Assembly: GCA_965246795.1 (NCBI GenBank)
Contig: CBDFFN010000009.1
Coordinates: forward strand, 29,257 to 93,256
DNA from: JAJXWB01 sp965246795
GTDB lineage: Bacteria > Pseudomonadota > Alphaproteobacteria > Rhizobiales > Beijerinckiaceae
DNA: 64,000 bases
Reading direction: 5' to 3'
The notes under the pieces are model-generated. The model had not been told where the DNA came from. It made no database searches and was given only the letters and a program-made list of their open reading frames with translations. The translations under genes and the position numbers were made by a program. Shown in pieces: positions 50,259 through 59,130 of the stretch. The stretch's first letter is position 1, and the number at the start of each line of letters is the position of its first letter.

Positions 50259-53072
50259 ATGTTCGGGAACCTGGCGAAGAAGATTTTCGGCAGTTCCAAC
50301 GACCGCCGGCTGAAGCGCTACGACCAGCCGGTCGACGCCATCGGCGCTCTCGAGGCCGACATCGAAAAACTCTCGGACGAGGCGCTGCGCGCCCGCACCG
50401 ATGAGTTCCGAGCGCAACTCGCGGCCGGCACGAGCCTCGACGATCTGCTGGAGCCGGCCTTTGCGACCGTGCGCGAGGGCGCCAAACGCGCGCTCGGCCA
50501 GCGGCATTTCGATGTGCAGCTCGTCGGCGGCATGGTGCTCCACGAGGGCTCGATCGCCGAAATGCGGACGGGCGAGGGCAAGACGCTCGTCGCGACGCTT
50601 GCGGTCTATCTCAATGCGCTCACCGGCAACGGCGTGCATGTTGTGACGGTCAACGATTACCTCGCCAGCCGCGATGCGGAATGGATGGGCCGCGTCTATA
50701 AATTTTTGGGCATGACAGTCGGCACGATCGTGCACGGCATGGATGACGACGAACGCCGCGCTGCCTACGCCTGCGACATCACTTACGGGACGAACAACGA
50801 GTTCGGTTTCGACTATCTGCGCGACAACATGAAGTACGAGCTCGCGCATATGACCCAGCGCGGGCATGCCTATGCGATCGTCGACGAAGTGGATTCGATC
50901 CTCGTCGACGAGGCCAGAACGCCGCTTATCATTTCCGGTCCGTCGGAAGACAGGTCCGACCTCTACAATCGCATCGACACGATCATCCCGTCGCTGGTGC
51001 AGGAAGATTTTGAGCTCGACGAGAAGCAGCGCACGGTGAATCTCACCGAGGCCGGCAACGAGCACATCGAGGAACTGCTGCGAACGAACGGCGTGCTGAC
51101 CGAAGGTTCGCTCTACGAGAGCGCCAACGTGACGCTGGTGCATCACGTCAACCAGGCTTTGCGCGCGCACAAGCTGTTCCAGCGAGACAAGGACTACATC
51201 GTCCGCAACAACGAAGTTGTCATCATCGACGAATTCACCGGCCGCATGATGCCGGGACGGCGCTATTCCGAGGGCCTGCATCAGGCGCTGGAAGCAAAAG
51301 AGCGCGTGCAGGTTCAGCCGGAGAACGTGACGCTCGCGTCGATCACGTTCCAGAATTACTTCCGGCTCTACAAGAAGCTTGCCGGCATGACCGGCACGGC
51401 TTCGACCGAGGCTGACGAATTTGCCGAAATCTACAAGCTTGACGTCGTCGAAATCCCGACGAACCGTTCGATCTCGCGGCAGGACGAGGACGACGAAGTC
51501 TATCGGACGGCCGGCGAAAAGCTGAAGGCGATCGTCAAGGAGATCGAGGCGGCGAGCGCAAAACTGCAGCCGACGCTGGTCGGCACGACGTCGATCGAGA
51601 AATCCGAACAGCTCGCCGAATTTCTACGCGGCGAGGGCTACACGCAGATCGAGGCCGGCAATCAGGACGCGCTCGGCGGCCTGTTCGATTCCGCCCGTGC
51701 AGGAAAAGCGACGAAGCTCTTCGCCGTGCTGAACGCGCGCTTCCACGAGCAGGAAGCGGCGATCGTCTCGCAGGCCGGTGTGCCGGGCGCCATCACGGTC
51801 GCGACAAACATGGCCGGCCGCGGCACCGACATCCAGCTTGGCGGCAATGCCGACATGCGCGTCGCGATGGAGATCGCCAATCTTCCCGAAGAGGAGCGTG
51901 CAGCGCGCGAAGCTTCGATCCGCACCGAGGTCGCGAAGTTCAAGGAACAGGCGATCGCCGCGGGCGGGCTCTACATCATCGGCACGGAACGTCATGAGAG
52001 CCGCCGCATCGACAACCAGCTGCGCGGTCGCGCAGGCCGGCAGGGCGATCCCGGCCGCTCGAAATTCTATCTGTCGCTGCAAGACGATCTCATGCGCATC
52101 TTCGGCTCCGAACGCATGGACATGATGCTGCGCAAGCTCGGCCTGCAGGAAGGCGAAGCGATCATCCACCCGTGGATCAACAAGGCGCTGGAAAAGGCGC
52201 AGCAAAAGGTCGAGGCGCGCAACTTCGACACGCGCAAGAACATCCTGAAGTTCGACAACGTGATGAACGATCAGCGCAAGGTCGTGTTCGAACGCCGCCG
52301 CGAGATCATGGCGGAAGATTCCGTCGAGGAGACGGTCAACGAGATGCGCGCCAGCGTCGTCGAGAGCTTGATCGCGACGCACATTCCGAAGGACGCGTAT
52401 GCTGAAGCGTGGGACATTGCCGGTTTGAAGGAAGCCGTGAACGGCACGCTCGGCATCGATGCACCGGTCGAGGACTGGGCGAAAGAAGAAGGCATCGCCG
52501 ACGAGGAGATGCTGGAGCGGCTACAGAAGGCGGCCGATGATGGCTACGCAGCGCGCGTCGAGAAGAACACGCCGGACCTGATGCGTTACGTCGAGAAGCA
52601 GATCGTGCTGCAGGTGTTCGATCACCTGTGGCGCGAGCATCTCGTCGTGCTCGATCATCTGCGGCAAGTGATCGGCTGGCGCGGCTATGCGCAGCGCGAT
52701 CCGCTGAACGAATACAAATCCGAGGCGCTCGAGCTGTTCAAAGGCCTGATGGAGCGCTGGGACGAGATTGTGACGTCGCAGCTGATGCGCGTCGAAGTCG
52801 CGGAAGAGCCGGCGCAGCCGCAGCTTCCGCCGATGCACGGTACGCATATGGATGCGCTCACGGGCGACGACGACATGGCGATCGCCGAGATCAACGCACG
52901 CATCGCGTCTGGCGATTTCTCAGCCCAGTCGTTGAATTTCGGCGACGAGGAACTGCCGCCGACGCGCGACCCGGAAGACACGTCGACCTGGGGCAAGGTC
53001 GGCCGAAACGAGGCGTGTCCTTGCGGGTCTGGCAGGAAGTTCAAGCACTGCCACGGCGCGCTGGTGGCGTAG
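50259..53072 (+). CDS. secA: Preprotein translocase ATPase SecA
   Basis: SecA drives export of unfolded proteins through SecYEG. The 937-residue protein has MRTGEGKTLVATLAVYLNAL (Walker A), DEVDSILVDEARTPLIISGP (Walker B/DEAD), GMTGTASTEADEF and the RGTDIQLGGN helicase motif, and it ends with the SEC-C zinc domain ACPCGSGRKFKHCHG. The start at 50259 follows GGAGG at 50248-50252; an upstream open stretch is not part of the protein. Confidence 0.98.
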   Translation: MFGNLAKKIFGSSNDRRLKRYDQPVDAIGALEADIEKLSDEALRARTDEFRAQLAAGTSLDDLLEPAFATVREGAKRALGQRHFDVQLVGGMVLHEGSIAEMRTGEGKTLVATLAVYLNALTGNGVHVVTVNDYLASRDAEWMGRVYKFLGMTVGTIVHGMDDDERRAAYACDITYGTNNEFGFDYLRDNMKYELAHMTQRGHAYAIVDEVDSILVDEARTPLIISGPSEDRSDLYNRIDTIIPSLVQEDFELDEKQRTVNLTEAGNEHIEELLRTNGVLTEGSLYESANVTLVHHVNQALRAHKLFQRDKDYIVRNNEVVIIDEFTGRMMPGRRYSEGLHQALEAKERVQVQPENVTLASITFQNYFRLYKKLAGMTGTASTEADEFAEIYKLDVVEIPTNRSISRQDEDDEVYRTAGEKLKAIVKEIEAASAKLQPTLVGTTSIEKSEQLAEFLRGEGYTQIEAGNQDALGGLFDSARAGKATKLFAVLNARFHEQEAAIVSQAGVPGAITVATNMAGRGTDIQLGGNADMRVAMEIANLPEEERAAREASIRTEVAKFKEQAIAAGGLYIIGTERHESRRIDNQLRGRAGRQGDPGRSKFYLSLQDDLMRIFGSERMDMMLRKLGLQEGEAIIHPWINKALEKAQQKVEARNFDTRKNILKFDNVMNDQRKVVFERRREIMAEDSVEETVNEMRASVVESLIATHIPKDAYAEAWDIAGLKEAVNGTLGIDAPVEDWAKEEGIADEEMLERLQKAADDGYAARVEKNTPDLMRYVEKQIVLQVFDHLWREHLVVLDHLRQVIGWRGYAQRDPLNEYKSEALELFKGLMERWDEIVTSQLMRVEVAEEPAQPQLPPMHGTHMDALTGDDDMAIAEINARIASGDFSAQSLNFGDEELPPTRDPEDTSTWGKVGRNEACPCGSGRKFKHCHGALVA

Positions 53073-53095
53073 GTACTTCGCAAGCAAATAAATTT

Positions 53096-53104
53096 TGTTA
53101 TACT
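53096..53104 (+). promoter_or_regulatory. Extended -10 promoter of the GIY-YIG-like gene
   Basis: TGTTATACT contains TATACT (53099-53104, five of six matches to TATAAT) with the extended-10 TG one base upstream. No good -35 is present. It starts 24 bases after the secA stop and 27 bases before the next ATG. Confidence 0.55.
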
Positions 53105-53130
53105 TACGTCTCCGCCTTGGGGGAACGTAA

Positions 53131-53661
53131 ATGGATTTCGACGTATGCGGCCCGCTCGTACTCGGACGCTTCGGCGCAAACAAGCTTATATTCAGAGATG
53201 CGCTTAACCCCCTGAAAGAGGAGTTGGAAGAGTACGAATCTGGACTTTCCGGCGCTTGCGGATGCTATATTTTTGCCCTTCGTGCCGCCAAAGGATATCG
53301 CCCGTGGTACGTGGGACAGTCCTGTAAGACCTCGATTGCTAACGAAGCGCTGAATTCCACTAATCGGGAAAAATACAACCGGATCCTTTCAGAATATACT
53401 GGCACGCCCGTTCTTTTCCTGATGCCGCTTCGAACTCCGAAAGGCGGTTTCCGGAAATTGAAAACAACAGATGGCAGCTTGAAATCTGTTAGTTTCCTTG
53501 AGCGATGGCTCATTTCCGTCGCGATCCACAAAAATCCCGATCTCGCGAACAACAAGGAGACGATGTTGTTGCGTCGCCTTCACGTGGCGGGCGTATTCAA
53601 CGCGCGCAAAGGCGAGTCGACGAAGGCATCTCAAGAACTGAACAAGGCTCTGTGGAAATAG
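53131..53661 (+). CDS. GIY-YIG-like nuclease domain protein, probably transferred
   Basis: The 176-residue protein shows GCY at residues 44-46 (GACGCYIFALR) and YVG at 60-62 (WYVGQS), then an acidic helix with E124 (FLERWLI) and N140 (NPDLAN), in the order of the GIY-YIG nuclease fold. The catalytic arginine of the canonical family is not clear, and the substrate is unknown. Base counts differ from neighbours: two 60-base lines, 53161-53220 and 53341-53400, contain 31 and 24 G+C. It has its own extended -10 promoter and a terminator, consistent with a transferred single gene. Confidence 0.6.
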   Translation: MDFDVCGPLVLGRFGANKLIFRDALNPLKEELEEYESGLSGACGCYIFALRAAKGYRPWYVGQSCKTSIANEALNSTNREKYNRILSEYTGTPVLFLMPLRTPKGGFRKLKTTDGSLKSVSFLERWLISVAIHKNPDLANNKETMLLRRLHVAGVFNARKGESTKASQELNKALWK

Positions 53662-53771
53662 TGCATCGGTCGGTTCTGGTCCGTGTAATCTTAGCGGCAC
53701 ACGCTTTGTCGGCACCATGGCTTGCGTCGCCGCCATTGGTGATCGCTTAACACATTTCGTACATTTCGAAC

Positions 53772-53812
53772 GACGCCTGCGACTTGCGCGAAGGCTCGGG
53801 CGTCTTTTGTTT
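53772..53812 (+). terminator. Intrinsic terminator after the GIY-YIG-like gene
   Basis: GACGCC (53772-53777) pairs with GGCGTC (53799-53804), directly followed by TTTTGTTT. The loop of 21 bases is large and may fold further. The position, about 110 bases after the stop, fits a rho-independent terminator. Confidence 0.5.
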
Positions 53813-53813
53813 G

Positions 53814-53875
53814 GGACCGCGAGGCTCCTGCCTCGCATCCATGAAAACTTATGCGAGCCGTGAGGCTCGCGGTCC
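53814..53875. repeat. Palindrome, GGACCGCGAG family, copy 3
   Basis: GGACCGCGAG (53814-53823) pairs with CTCGCGGTCC (53866-53875), and a second inner pairing joins GCCTCGCAT with ATGCGAG. It lies right after the terminator and just before the ECH stop codon (minus strand). The right end is shared with 37650-37672 and 9140-9150. Confidence 0.82.
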
Positions 53876-53876
53876 G

Positions 53877-54770
53877 TCAGCTATATTTCCGCTCGTCCCA
53901 CCACGGGAAATAGTCCGGCATGTCCTTCGTGACGCGGTCTGGGAAGTTTGCCGGCCGCTTTTCCAGAAACGCGACGACGCCTTCCTTCACATCCGCACTC
54001 CGCCCTCTCGTGAAGATGCCGCGTGAATCGATCTTGTGCGCTTCCATCGGGTGATCGGCGCCCGCCATCTTCCAGATCATCTGGCGCATCAGCGCGACCG
54101 ACACCGCCGACGTATTGTCGGCGATTTCGCGCGCGAGTTTCTTCGCCGTCGGCAAAAGCTCCGCCGGCGGCACGACACGCGACACGAGCTTGCCGTCGAA
54201 TGCTTCCTGCGCCGAAAATACGCGGCCGGAGAAGCACCATTCGAGCGCCTGTTGCGGCCCCACCAATCGCGGCAGGAACCAGCTCGACGCGGCCTCCATG
54301 ACGATGCCGCGTCGCGAAAACACGAAGCCGATCCTTGCGTCAGTGGACGCGATACGAATGTCCATCGGCAACAGCATCGTTGCGCCGATGCCGACCGCCG
54401 GTCCGTTGATCGCGGCGATGACAGGCTTCAGCGACTCGTAGATGCGGAGCGTGACGCAGCCACCGCCGTCGCGGATCGCCTCGTCAGAATAATCGGCGTT
54501 CTCGACGCCGCCTTTCGGCTTCGGCTTGTCGGTGCGCTTGTCGAGATCGAAGGTCGCCGCGCCGGCCGACAGATCGGCGCCAGCGCAGAACCCGCGCCCT
54601 TCGCCGGTGACGATGACGCAGCGCACGTCGTCGTTGCGGTCGGCCTCGTCGAAAGCCGAAATCATCTCCTTCATCATCGTGCCGGTGAAAGCGTTGAGCT
54701 TGTCCGGCCGGTGCAACGTCAGCACCATGATGTTGTCCGCGATCTCGGTCTTGATCTGCTCGTAGGCCAT
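53877..54770 (-). CDS. Enoyl-CoA hydratase/isomerase (crotonase) family
   Basis: The 297-residue protein is a crotonase: LHRPDKLNAFTGTMMKEM, the oxyanion-hole region GEGRGFCAGADLS, INGPAVGIGATMLLPMDIRIAS and a C-terminal helical end. It likely acts on acyl-CoA in fatty-acid or aromatic breakdown; the substrate is not readable. A 20-residue segment between residues 70 and 95 (KRTDKPKPKGG) is an insertion relative to short crotonases. Confidence 0.92.
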   Translation of the reverse strand: MAYEQIKTEIADNIMVLTLHRPDKLNAFTGTMMKEMISAFDEADRNDDVRCVIVTGEGRGFCAGADLSAGAATFDLDKRTDKPKPKGGVENADYSDEAIRDGGGCVTLRIYESLKPVIAAINGPAVGIGATMLLPMDIRIASTDARIGFVFSRRGIVMEAASSWFLPRLVGPQQALEWCFSGRVFSAQEAFDGKLVSRVVPPAELLPTAKKLAREIADNTSAVSVALMRQMIWKMAGADHPMEAHKIDSRGIFTRGRSADVKEGVVAFLEKRPANFPDRVTKDMPDYFPWWDERKYS

Positions 54771-54831
54771 TCGCGCTTCCTCTGTGGTTTGTTTCCAGAA
54801 AGAGCAGACGGGAGGATCGTGTCAACGGGTC

Positions 54832-54923
54832 TGTCATTCCCGACAGTCCGAAGGACTGATCGGGACTCCAGAAAGCAAAACTGGATTCCCCGCTCGCATG
54901 CTTCGCACGCTTCGGGAATGACA
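54832..54923. repeat. Palindrome, TGTCATTCCCG family, copy 2
   Basis: TGTCATTCCCG (54832-54842) pairs with CGGGAATGACA (54913-54923), and CAGTCCGAAGGACTG forms its own hairpin. The internal TCCAGAAAGCAAAACTGGA also folds. It lies between the divergent ECH and SDR genes. Confidence 0.82.
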
Positions 54924-54979
54924 GGTTGCGGCATGCGGACAGAGCGGTAGAACGCATTCAACGAACCGAGGAAACGTCA

Positions 54980-55768
54980 ATGCCTGCTCCAAAACTCTTC
55001 GATCTCACCGGCCGCGTTGTCGTCATCACCGGCGGCAATGGTGGTATCGGGCTTGGCATGGCGAAGGGTCTCGCGGAGGCCGGCGCGACGCTGTCGCTAT
55101 GGGGCCGCAACGCCGACAAGAACCTTTCCGCCGCGCAATCACTTGCGAACACCGGCGTAAGAATCCACACGCAGGTTTGCGACGTCGCGAGCCGCAATTC
55201 CGTCGAAGACGCCTTCGCTGCAACGCTGAAGGATCTCGGTCGCGTCGATGGCTGCATCGCCAATGCCGGCATCGGCGGCGGCGGGCGAAAGGCCTTCATC
55301 GATCGAACCGATGAGGAGTGGCGAAAGATGTTTTCGATCAATCTCGACGGCGTGTTCCACGTGTTCCAGGCCGCAGCGCGCCACATGACTGAACGCGCGA
55401 AAGCCGGCGATCCTTACGGCCGGCTCGTCGCGACATCGAGCCTCGCATCGTTGTCGGGCACGCCTCGCAACGAGCATTACGCCGCGACGAAAGCTGCCAT
55501 CAACGCGATGTGCCGCGCACTTGCCGTCGAACTCGCACGCTACGGCGTTACCGCGAATGCCATCCTGCCGGGATGGACGCGCAGCGACATGACGGATCGT
55601 CTGTTCAACGATCCGAAATTCGAGGCGAATGTCATCCCGCGCATTCCTGTCCGACGCTGGGGCGAGCCCGAAGATTTCGAGGGCATCGCCGTCTATCTCA
55701 TGAGCAAGGCGTCGGCCTATCACACGGCCGACACGTTCCTCATCGACGGCGGCTACGCGGTGTTCTAA
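54980..55768 (+). CDS. Short-chain dehydrogenase/reductase (SDR)
   Basis: A classical 262-residue SDR: cofactor motif TGGNGGIGLG near residue 14, NAGIGGGG and the catalytic S...YAATK. The ATG at 54980 follows GAGGAAACG. The C-terminal loop gives no clear substrate. It faces the ECH gene divergently and precedes the convergent SH3 protein gene. Confidence 0.92.
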   Translation: MPAPKLFDLTGRVVVITGGNGGIGLGMAKGLAEAGATLSLWGRNADKNLSAAQSLANTGVRIHTQVCDVASRNSVEDAFAATLKDLGRVDGCIANAGIGGGGRKAFIDRTDEEWRKMFSINLDGVFHVFQAAARHMTERAKAGDPYGRLVATSSLASLSGTPRNEHYAATKAAINAMCRALAVELARYGVTANAILPGWTRSDMTDRLFNDPKFEANVIPRIPVRRWGEPEDFEGIAVYLMSKASAYHTADTFLIDGGYAVF

Positions 55769-56065
55769 CTAGCCTGACGGGCAGTCGATAAATTTGCGGA
55801 ATACCCAGCCGGATTTTCCTGCGCCCACGGGTTCGATGCGCACCCACGCGTCGCCCGCGCCATCGCGCGTCGTCTCGTAGATGCGAACCGGCGTGCCGTT
55901 GCTGTAGGCCCCGACGATGCGGCGATAGGGCTGCTCGCGGACATTCAGCGGCGTGCCCGTCGGATCGTTTACGGCACAGGTCCGAGCGCCCTGCGCGAGA
56001 AGCACACCTGGAAAAGCGAGAACACTGACGACAATCGCAACACGACGCACGGGTCGAAGCTCCAA
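55769..56065 (-). CDS. Secreted bacterial SH3-domain protein
   Basis: A signal peptide (IVVSVLAFPGVLLAQG) precedes one SH3b domain of about 65 residues with PLNVREQPYRRIVG, NGTPVRIYETT and GWVFRKFIDC. Two cysteines could form a disulfide. Such proteins bind cell-wall or other periplasmic components. The stop is one base after the SDR stop; it is convergent. Confidence 0.88.
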   Translation of the reverse strand: MELRPVRRVAIVVSVLAFPGVLLAQGARTCAVNDPTGTPLNVREQPYRRIVGAYSNGTPVRIYETTRDGAGDAWVRIEPVGAGKSGWVFRKFIDCPSG

Positions 56066-56184
56066 GGCATAGGCACCGCGTTGCGGCGATAGAGTCTATA
56101 CGCTAGCAGGCGGACGTCTCGCGCAAGTCGTCAGTGGACTGCAATCGGCGCGACACTCGTGCGAAGAAGCCGATCCGGAGCACC

Positions 56185-57522
56185 ATGAGTACGATCCTCA
56201 AGAATCTGCCCAAGGGCGAGAATGTCGGCATCGCTTTTTCAGGCGGTCTCGACACCAGCGCTGCGCTCCTCTGGATGAAGCAGAAGGGCGCGCGCGTCTT
56301 CGCCTATACCGCCAATCTCGGGCAACCCGACGAGGCCGACTACGACGAGATTCCGCGCAAGGCGATGGAGTTCGGCGCGCAGAAGGCGCGGCTCGTCGAT
56401 TGCCGCACACAACTCGTCCACGAAGGCATCGCCGCGATCCAGGCGGGCGCGTTTCACGTCAGCACCGGCGGCATCGCCTATTTCAACACGACGCCGCTCG
56501 GCCGCGCGGTGACCGGTACGATGCTTGTGTCGGCAATGAAGGAAGACGGCGTCAACATCTGGGGCGACGGCTCGACTTACAAAGGCAACGATATCGAGCG
56601 TTTCTATCGCTACGGCCTGCTGACCAATCCGGACCTTCGCATCTACAAGCCCTGGCTCGATCAGCAATTCATCGATGAGCTAGGCGGCCGCGCAGAAATG
56701 TCGGCGTTCATGACCGCGCACGGTTTCGCCTACAAGATGAGCGCCGAGAAGGCCTATTCCACCGACAGCAATCTTCTCGGCGCGACGCACGAGGCGAAAG
56801 ACCTCGAACAGCTCGACAGCGGCATCGCGATTGTCAATCCAATCATGGGCGTGCCGTTCTGGCGGGACGATTGCGCCGTGAAAGCCGAGCGCGTCTCGGT
56901 CCGCTTCGACGAAGGTCAGCCCGTCGCGCTGAACGGCAAAACATTCGCCGATCCCGTCGCGATGTTTCTTGAAGCAAATGCCATCGGTGGCCGGCACGGG
57001 CTCGGCATGAGCGACCAGATCGAGAACCGCATCATCGAAGCGAAGAGCCGCGGCATCTACGAGGCGCCGGGCATGGCACTGTTGCACATCGCCTATGAGC
57101 GTCTCGTCACCGGCATCCATAACGAGGATACGATCGAGCAATATCGCATCAACGGCATGCGGCTCGGCCGGCTGCTGTATCAGGGCCGCTGGTTCGACTC
57201 GCAGGCGCTGATGCTGCGCGAGACGGCGCAACGCTGGGTGGCGCGCGCGATCACGGGCGAAGTGACGCTCGAACTGCGCCGCGGCAACGATTATTCGCTA
57301 ATGAACACGCAGAGCCCGAACCTGACTTATGCGCCGGAGCGGCTGAGCATGGAGAAGGTCGAGGATGCGCCTTTCACGCCGGCGGACCGCATCGGCCAGC
57401 TCACCATGCGCAACCTCGACATTTCGGATACGCGCGCCAAGCTGAACCTCTATGCCAAGACCGGCCTGCTTTCGTCATCCGAGGGCGCGAGTATTCCAAA
57501 ACTTGGCAGCGACAAGAGCTAA
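56185..57522 (+). CDS. argG: Argininosuccinate synthase (long subtype)
   Basis: ArgG joins citrulline and aspartate with ATP in arginine synthesis. The 445-residue protein has the PP-loop AFSGGLDTSAALLW and the STGGIAYFNTTPLGRAVTGT segment, and it is the longer (about 445-residue) subtype seen in E. coli rather than the 400-residue type. The start at 56185 lies after CGGAG; the open stretch upstream does not align. Confidence 0.97.
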   Translation: MSTILKNLPKGENVGIAFSGGLDTSAALLWMKQKGARVFAYTANLGQPDEADYDEIPRKAMEFGAQKARLVDCRTQLVHEGIAAIQAGAFHVSTGGIAYFNTTPLGRAVTGTMLVSAMKEDGVNIWGDGSTYKGNDIERFYRYGLLTNPDLRIYKPWLDQQFIDELGGRAEMSAFMTAHGFAYKMSAEKAYSTDSNLLGATHEAKDLEQLDSGIAIVNPIMGVPFWRDDCAVKAERVSVRFDEGQPVALNGKTFADPVAMFLEANAIGGRHGLGMSDQIENRIIEAKSRGIYEAPGMALLHIAYERLVTGIHNEDTIEQYRINGMRLGRLLYQGRWFDSQALMLRETAQRWVARAITGEVTLELRRGNDYSLMNTQSPNLTYAPERLSMEKVEDAPFTPADRIGQLTMRNLDISDTRAKLNLYAKTGLLSSSEGASIPKLGSDKS

Positions 57523-57610
57523 GTTTCAGGAACCCACGTGGGGCACGGTGCTTGCTTCGGTTGGGCCACAGCATCGCCGCACTCTGTTGCGATCTTTGCC
57601 TGACGTGCGG

Positions 57611-57631
57611 CATTCCCGCGCAACCGGGATG
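57611..57631 (+). promoter_or_regulatory. Hairpin overlapping the ribosome binding region of the TAXI gene
   Basis: CATTCCCG (57611-57618) can pair with CGGGATG (57625-57631) with one bulged T and a six-base loop. The CGGGA on its 3' side is also the best candidate Shine-Dalgarno for the ATG at 57634. It resembles the TGTCATTCCCG repeat family and may be a degenerate copy. Confidence 0.4.
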
Positions 57632-57633
57632 CG

Positions 57634-59010
57634 ATGCAGCGGCGCTACACCTTCCTCATCCTCGCTGGCGGACTGGCAACGGCCGGGGCAATCGCGCTCG
57701 GCGGCTGGTGGGCCGGTCGCCCCACGGCGCTTCGCGTGGCAGTCGTCCATGACAGCGAGGACGCGCAGCTTGTCGTGGCGATCTCGCAGGATTTTTCCAA
57801 GCGGCGCGAGGATGTCCGGATCAAGCCGGTCTATGTGAACGATGCCGGCGCCGCCGCCGCATCGCTCGAGGCCAACAATGCCGACATGGCCGTCGTGCGC
57901 AGCGACATCCGCCTGCCGCTCAACGGCCAGACGCTCGCGCTCCTTCATCGCAACGCCGCCATCCTGCTGGCCGGCCGCGAGGCCAAGATCAACCACATCA
58001 GCGATCTGCGCGGGCGCGCTGTCGGCGTCATACGCGGACCGACGACGGGCACCGGAAATCTGCGACTGTTCGACGCCATCCTCGCGCAATACGAGGTGCC
58101 GGCGAAGGAAGTCACCGTCGTCGAACTTCGCCGCGAGGGCGTGTTCGAGGCGATGTCCTCCGGCAAGGTCGCGGCCGTGATGACGGTGGGCGCGCTTAAC
58201 ACCCAGTCTGTCCGCGACGTGGTCTCGGCAGCGACGATGGCGACAGGTGGCGACCCCGTCTTCATTCCCGTGACCGAGGCCAAGGCGATGGCGCTCAACG
58301 CGCCGGTATTCGAGGCGATGGAGATCGTGCGCGGCTCATTCGGCGGCTCGCCACCGAAGCCAGCCGAATCCGTCGAGACACTCGGCGTGTCCGTTCGCCT
58401 GATGGCGGCGAACACGATGAAGGACAGCCTTGCCGGCGCGATAACACGGCTGCTCTTTTCCAACCGGCCGTCGATCGCGCAGGTCGCGCCGCTGGCAAAC
58501 CAGTTCGAGGCACCTTCGACCGATCGCGGCGCCGCCATCCCCGTGCACCCCGGCGCAGCCGCCTATCTCGACGACGAGGAAGAGACGTTTTTCGATAAAT
58601 ACAGCGACGTTATCTATATCGGCGCGATGGTTCTGAGCGTGTTCGGCTCGGCGGCGGCCGCCGTGGCGAGTCGCGCCGGGGCCGCCGGAAAGGGCGCCGA
58701 CAGCGACCGGCTCCTTCGGCAACTTCTCGATGTGCTTCGCAACGCGCGCTCGTCGGAAACGCTCGCGGCTCTCGATGTCCTCGAGCAGGAAACCGACGAC
58801 ATCCTCATCGGCGGCATCGCTGCGCGAAATCTGCGCACGCTCGATCCGCAGATGATCCACGCGCTGACGCTTGCATTGGATCAGGCGCGTCTTGCCATCC
58901 GCGAACGCCGCCAGGCCCTCCTCGCCACGGCGGGGCATGCCGCCCCGTCCGCCCGCGTCGTGCCGATCGAGGCGCGGACCGGGGTTTTCGCGCCGCAGCA
59001 AATAAGGTAG
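57634..59010 (+). CDS. TAXI-family solute-binding protein with C-terminal membrane helix
   Basis: An N-terminal helix (YTFLILAGGLATAGAIALGGWW) is followed by a TAXI-type binding domain with VIRGPTTGTGNLRLFDAIL and the ANNADMAVVRSD region. A second hydrophobic stretch (VIYIGAMVLSVFGSAAAAVAS) near residue 328 and a helical, charged C-terminal 110 residues follow. No TRAP membrane subunits are adjacent, so it may serve a distant transporter or act as a sensor. It starts 111 bases after argG. Confidence 0.85.
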   Translation: MQRRYTFLILAGGLATAGAIALGGWWAGRPTALRVAVVHDSEDAQLVVAISQDFSKRREDVRIKPVYVNDAGAAAASLEANNADMAVVRSDIRLPLNGQTLALLHRNAAILLAGREAKINHISDLRGRAVGVIRGPTTGTGNLRLFDAILAQYEVPAKEVTVVELRREGVFEAMSSGKVAAVMTVGALNTQSVRDVVSAATMATGGDPVFIPVTEAKAMALNAPVFEAMEIVRGSFGGSPPKPAESVETLGVSVRLMAANTMKDSLAGAITRLLFSNRPSIAQVAPLANQFEAPSTDRGAAIPVHPGAAAYLDDEEETFFDKYSDVIYIGAMVLSVFGSAAAAVASRAGAAGKGADSDRLLRQLLDVLRNARSSETLAALDVLEQETDDILIGGIAARNLRTLDPQMIHALTLALDQARLAIRERRQALLATAGHAAPSARVVPIEARTGVFAPQQIR

Positions 59011-59130
59011 ACACGCCGCAATCGAGATGACGCCGGCATCGGCGCATCCGCCATCCAACCCGTTCCGCATACCGGGCAAGACCGCGGCATATCCGCCGCG
59101 GCCCGGCGCACGGCCATTCGAGTGCCAGAT

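Noticed and set aside
54926..54979. A start for the SDR protein further upstream at 54926
   Set aside because: The region is immediately after a palindromic repeat, and the GAGGAAACG ribosome binding site places the start at 54980, matching the usual SDR N-terminus.
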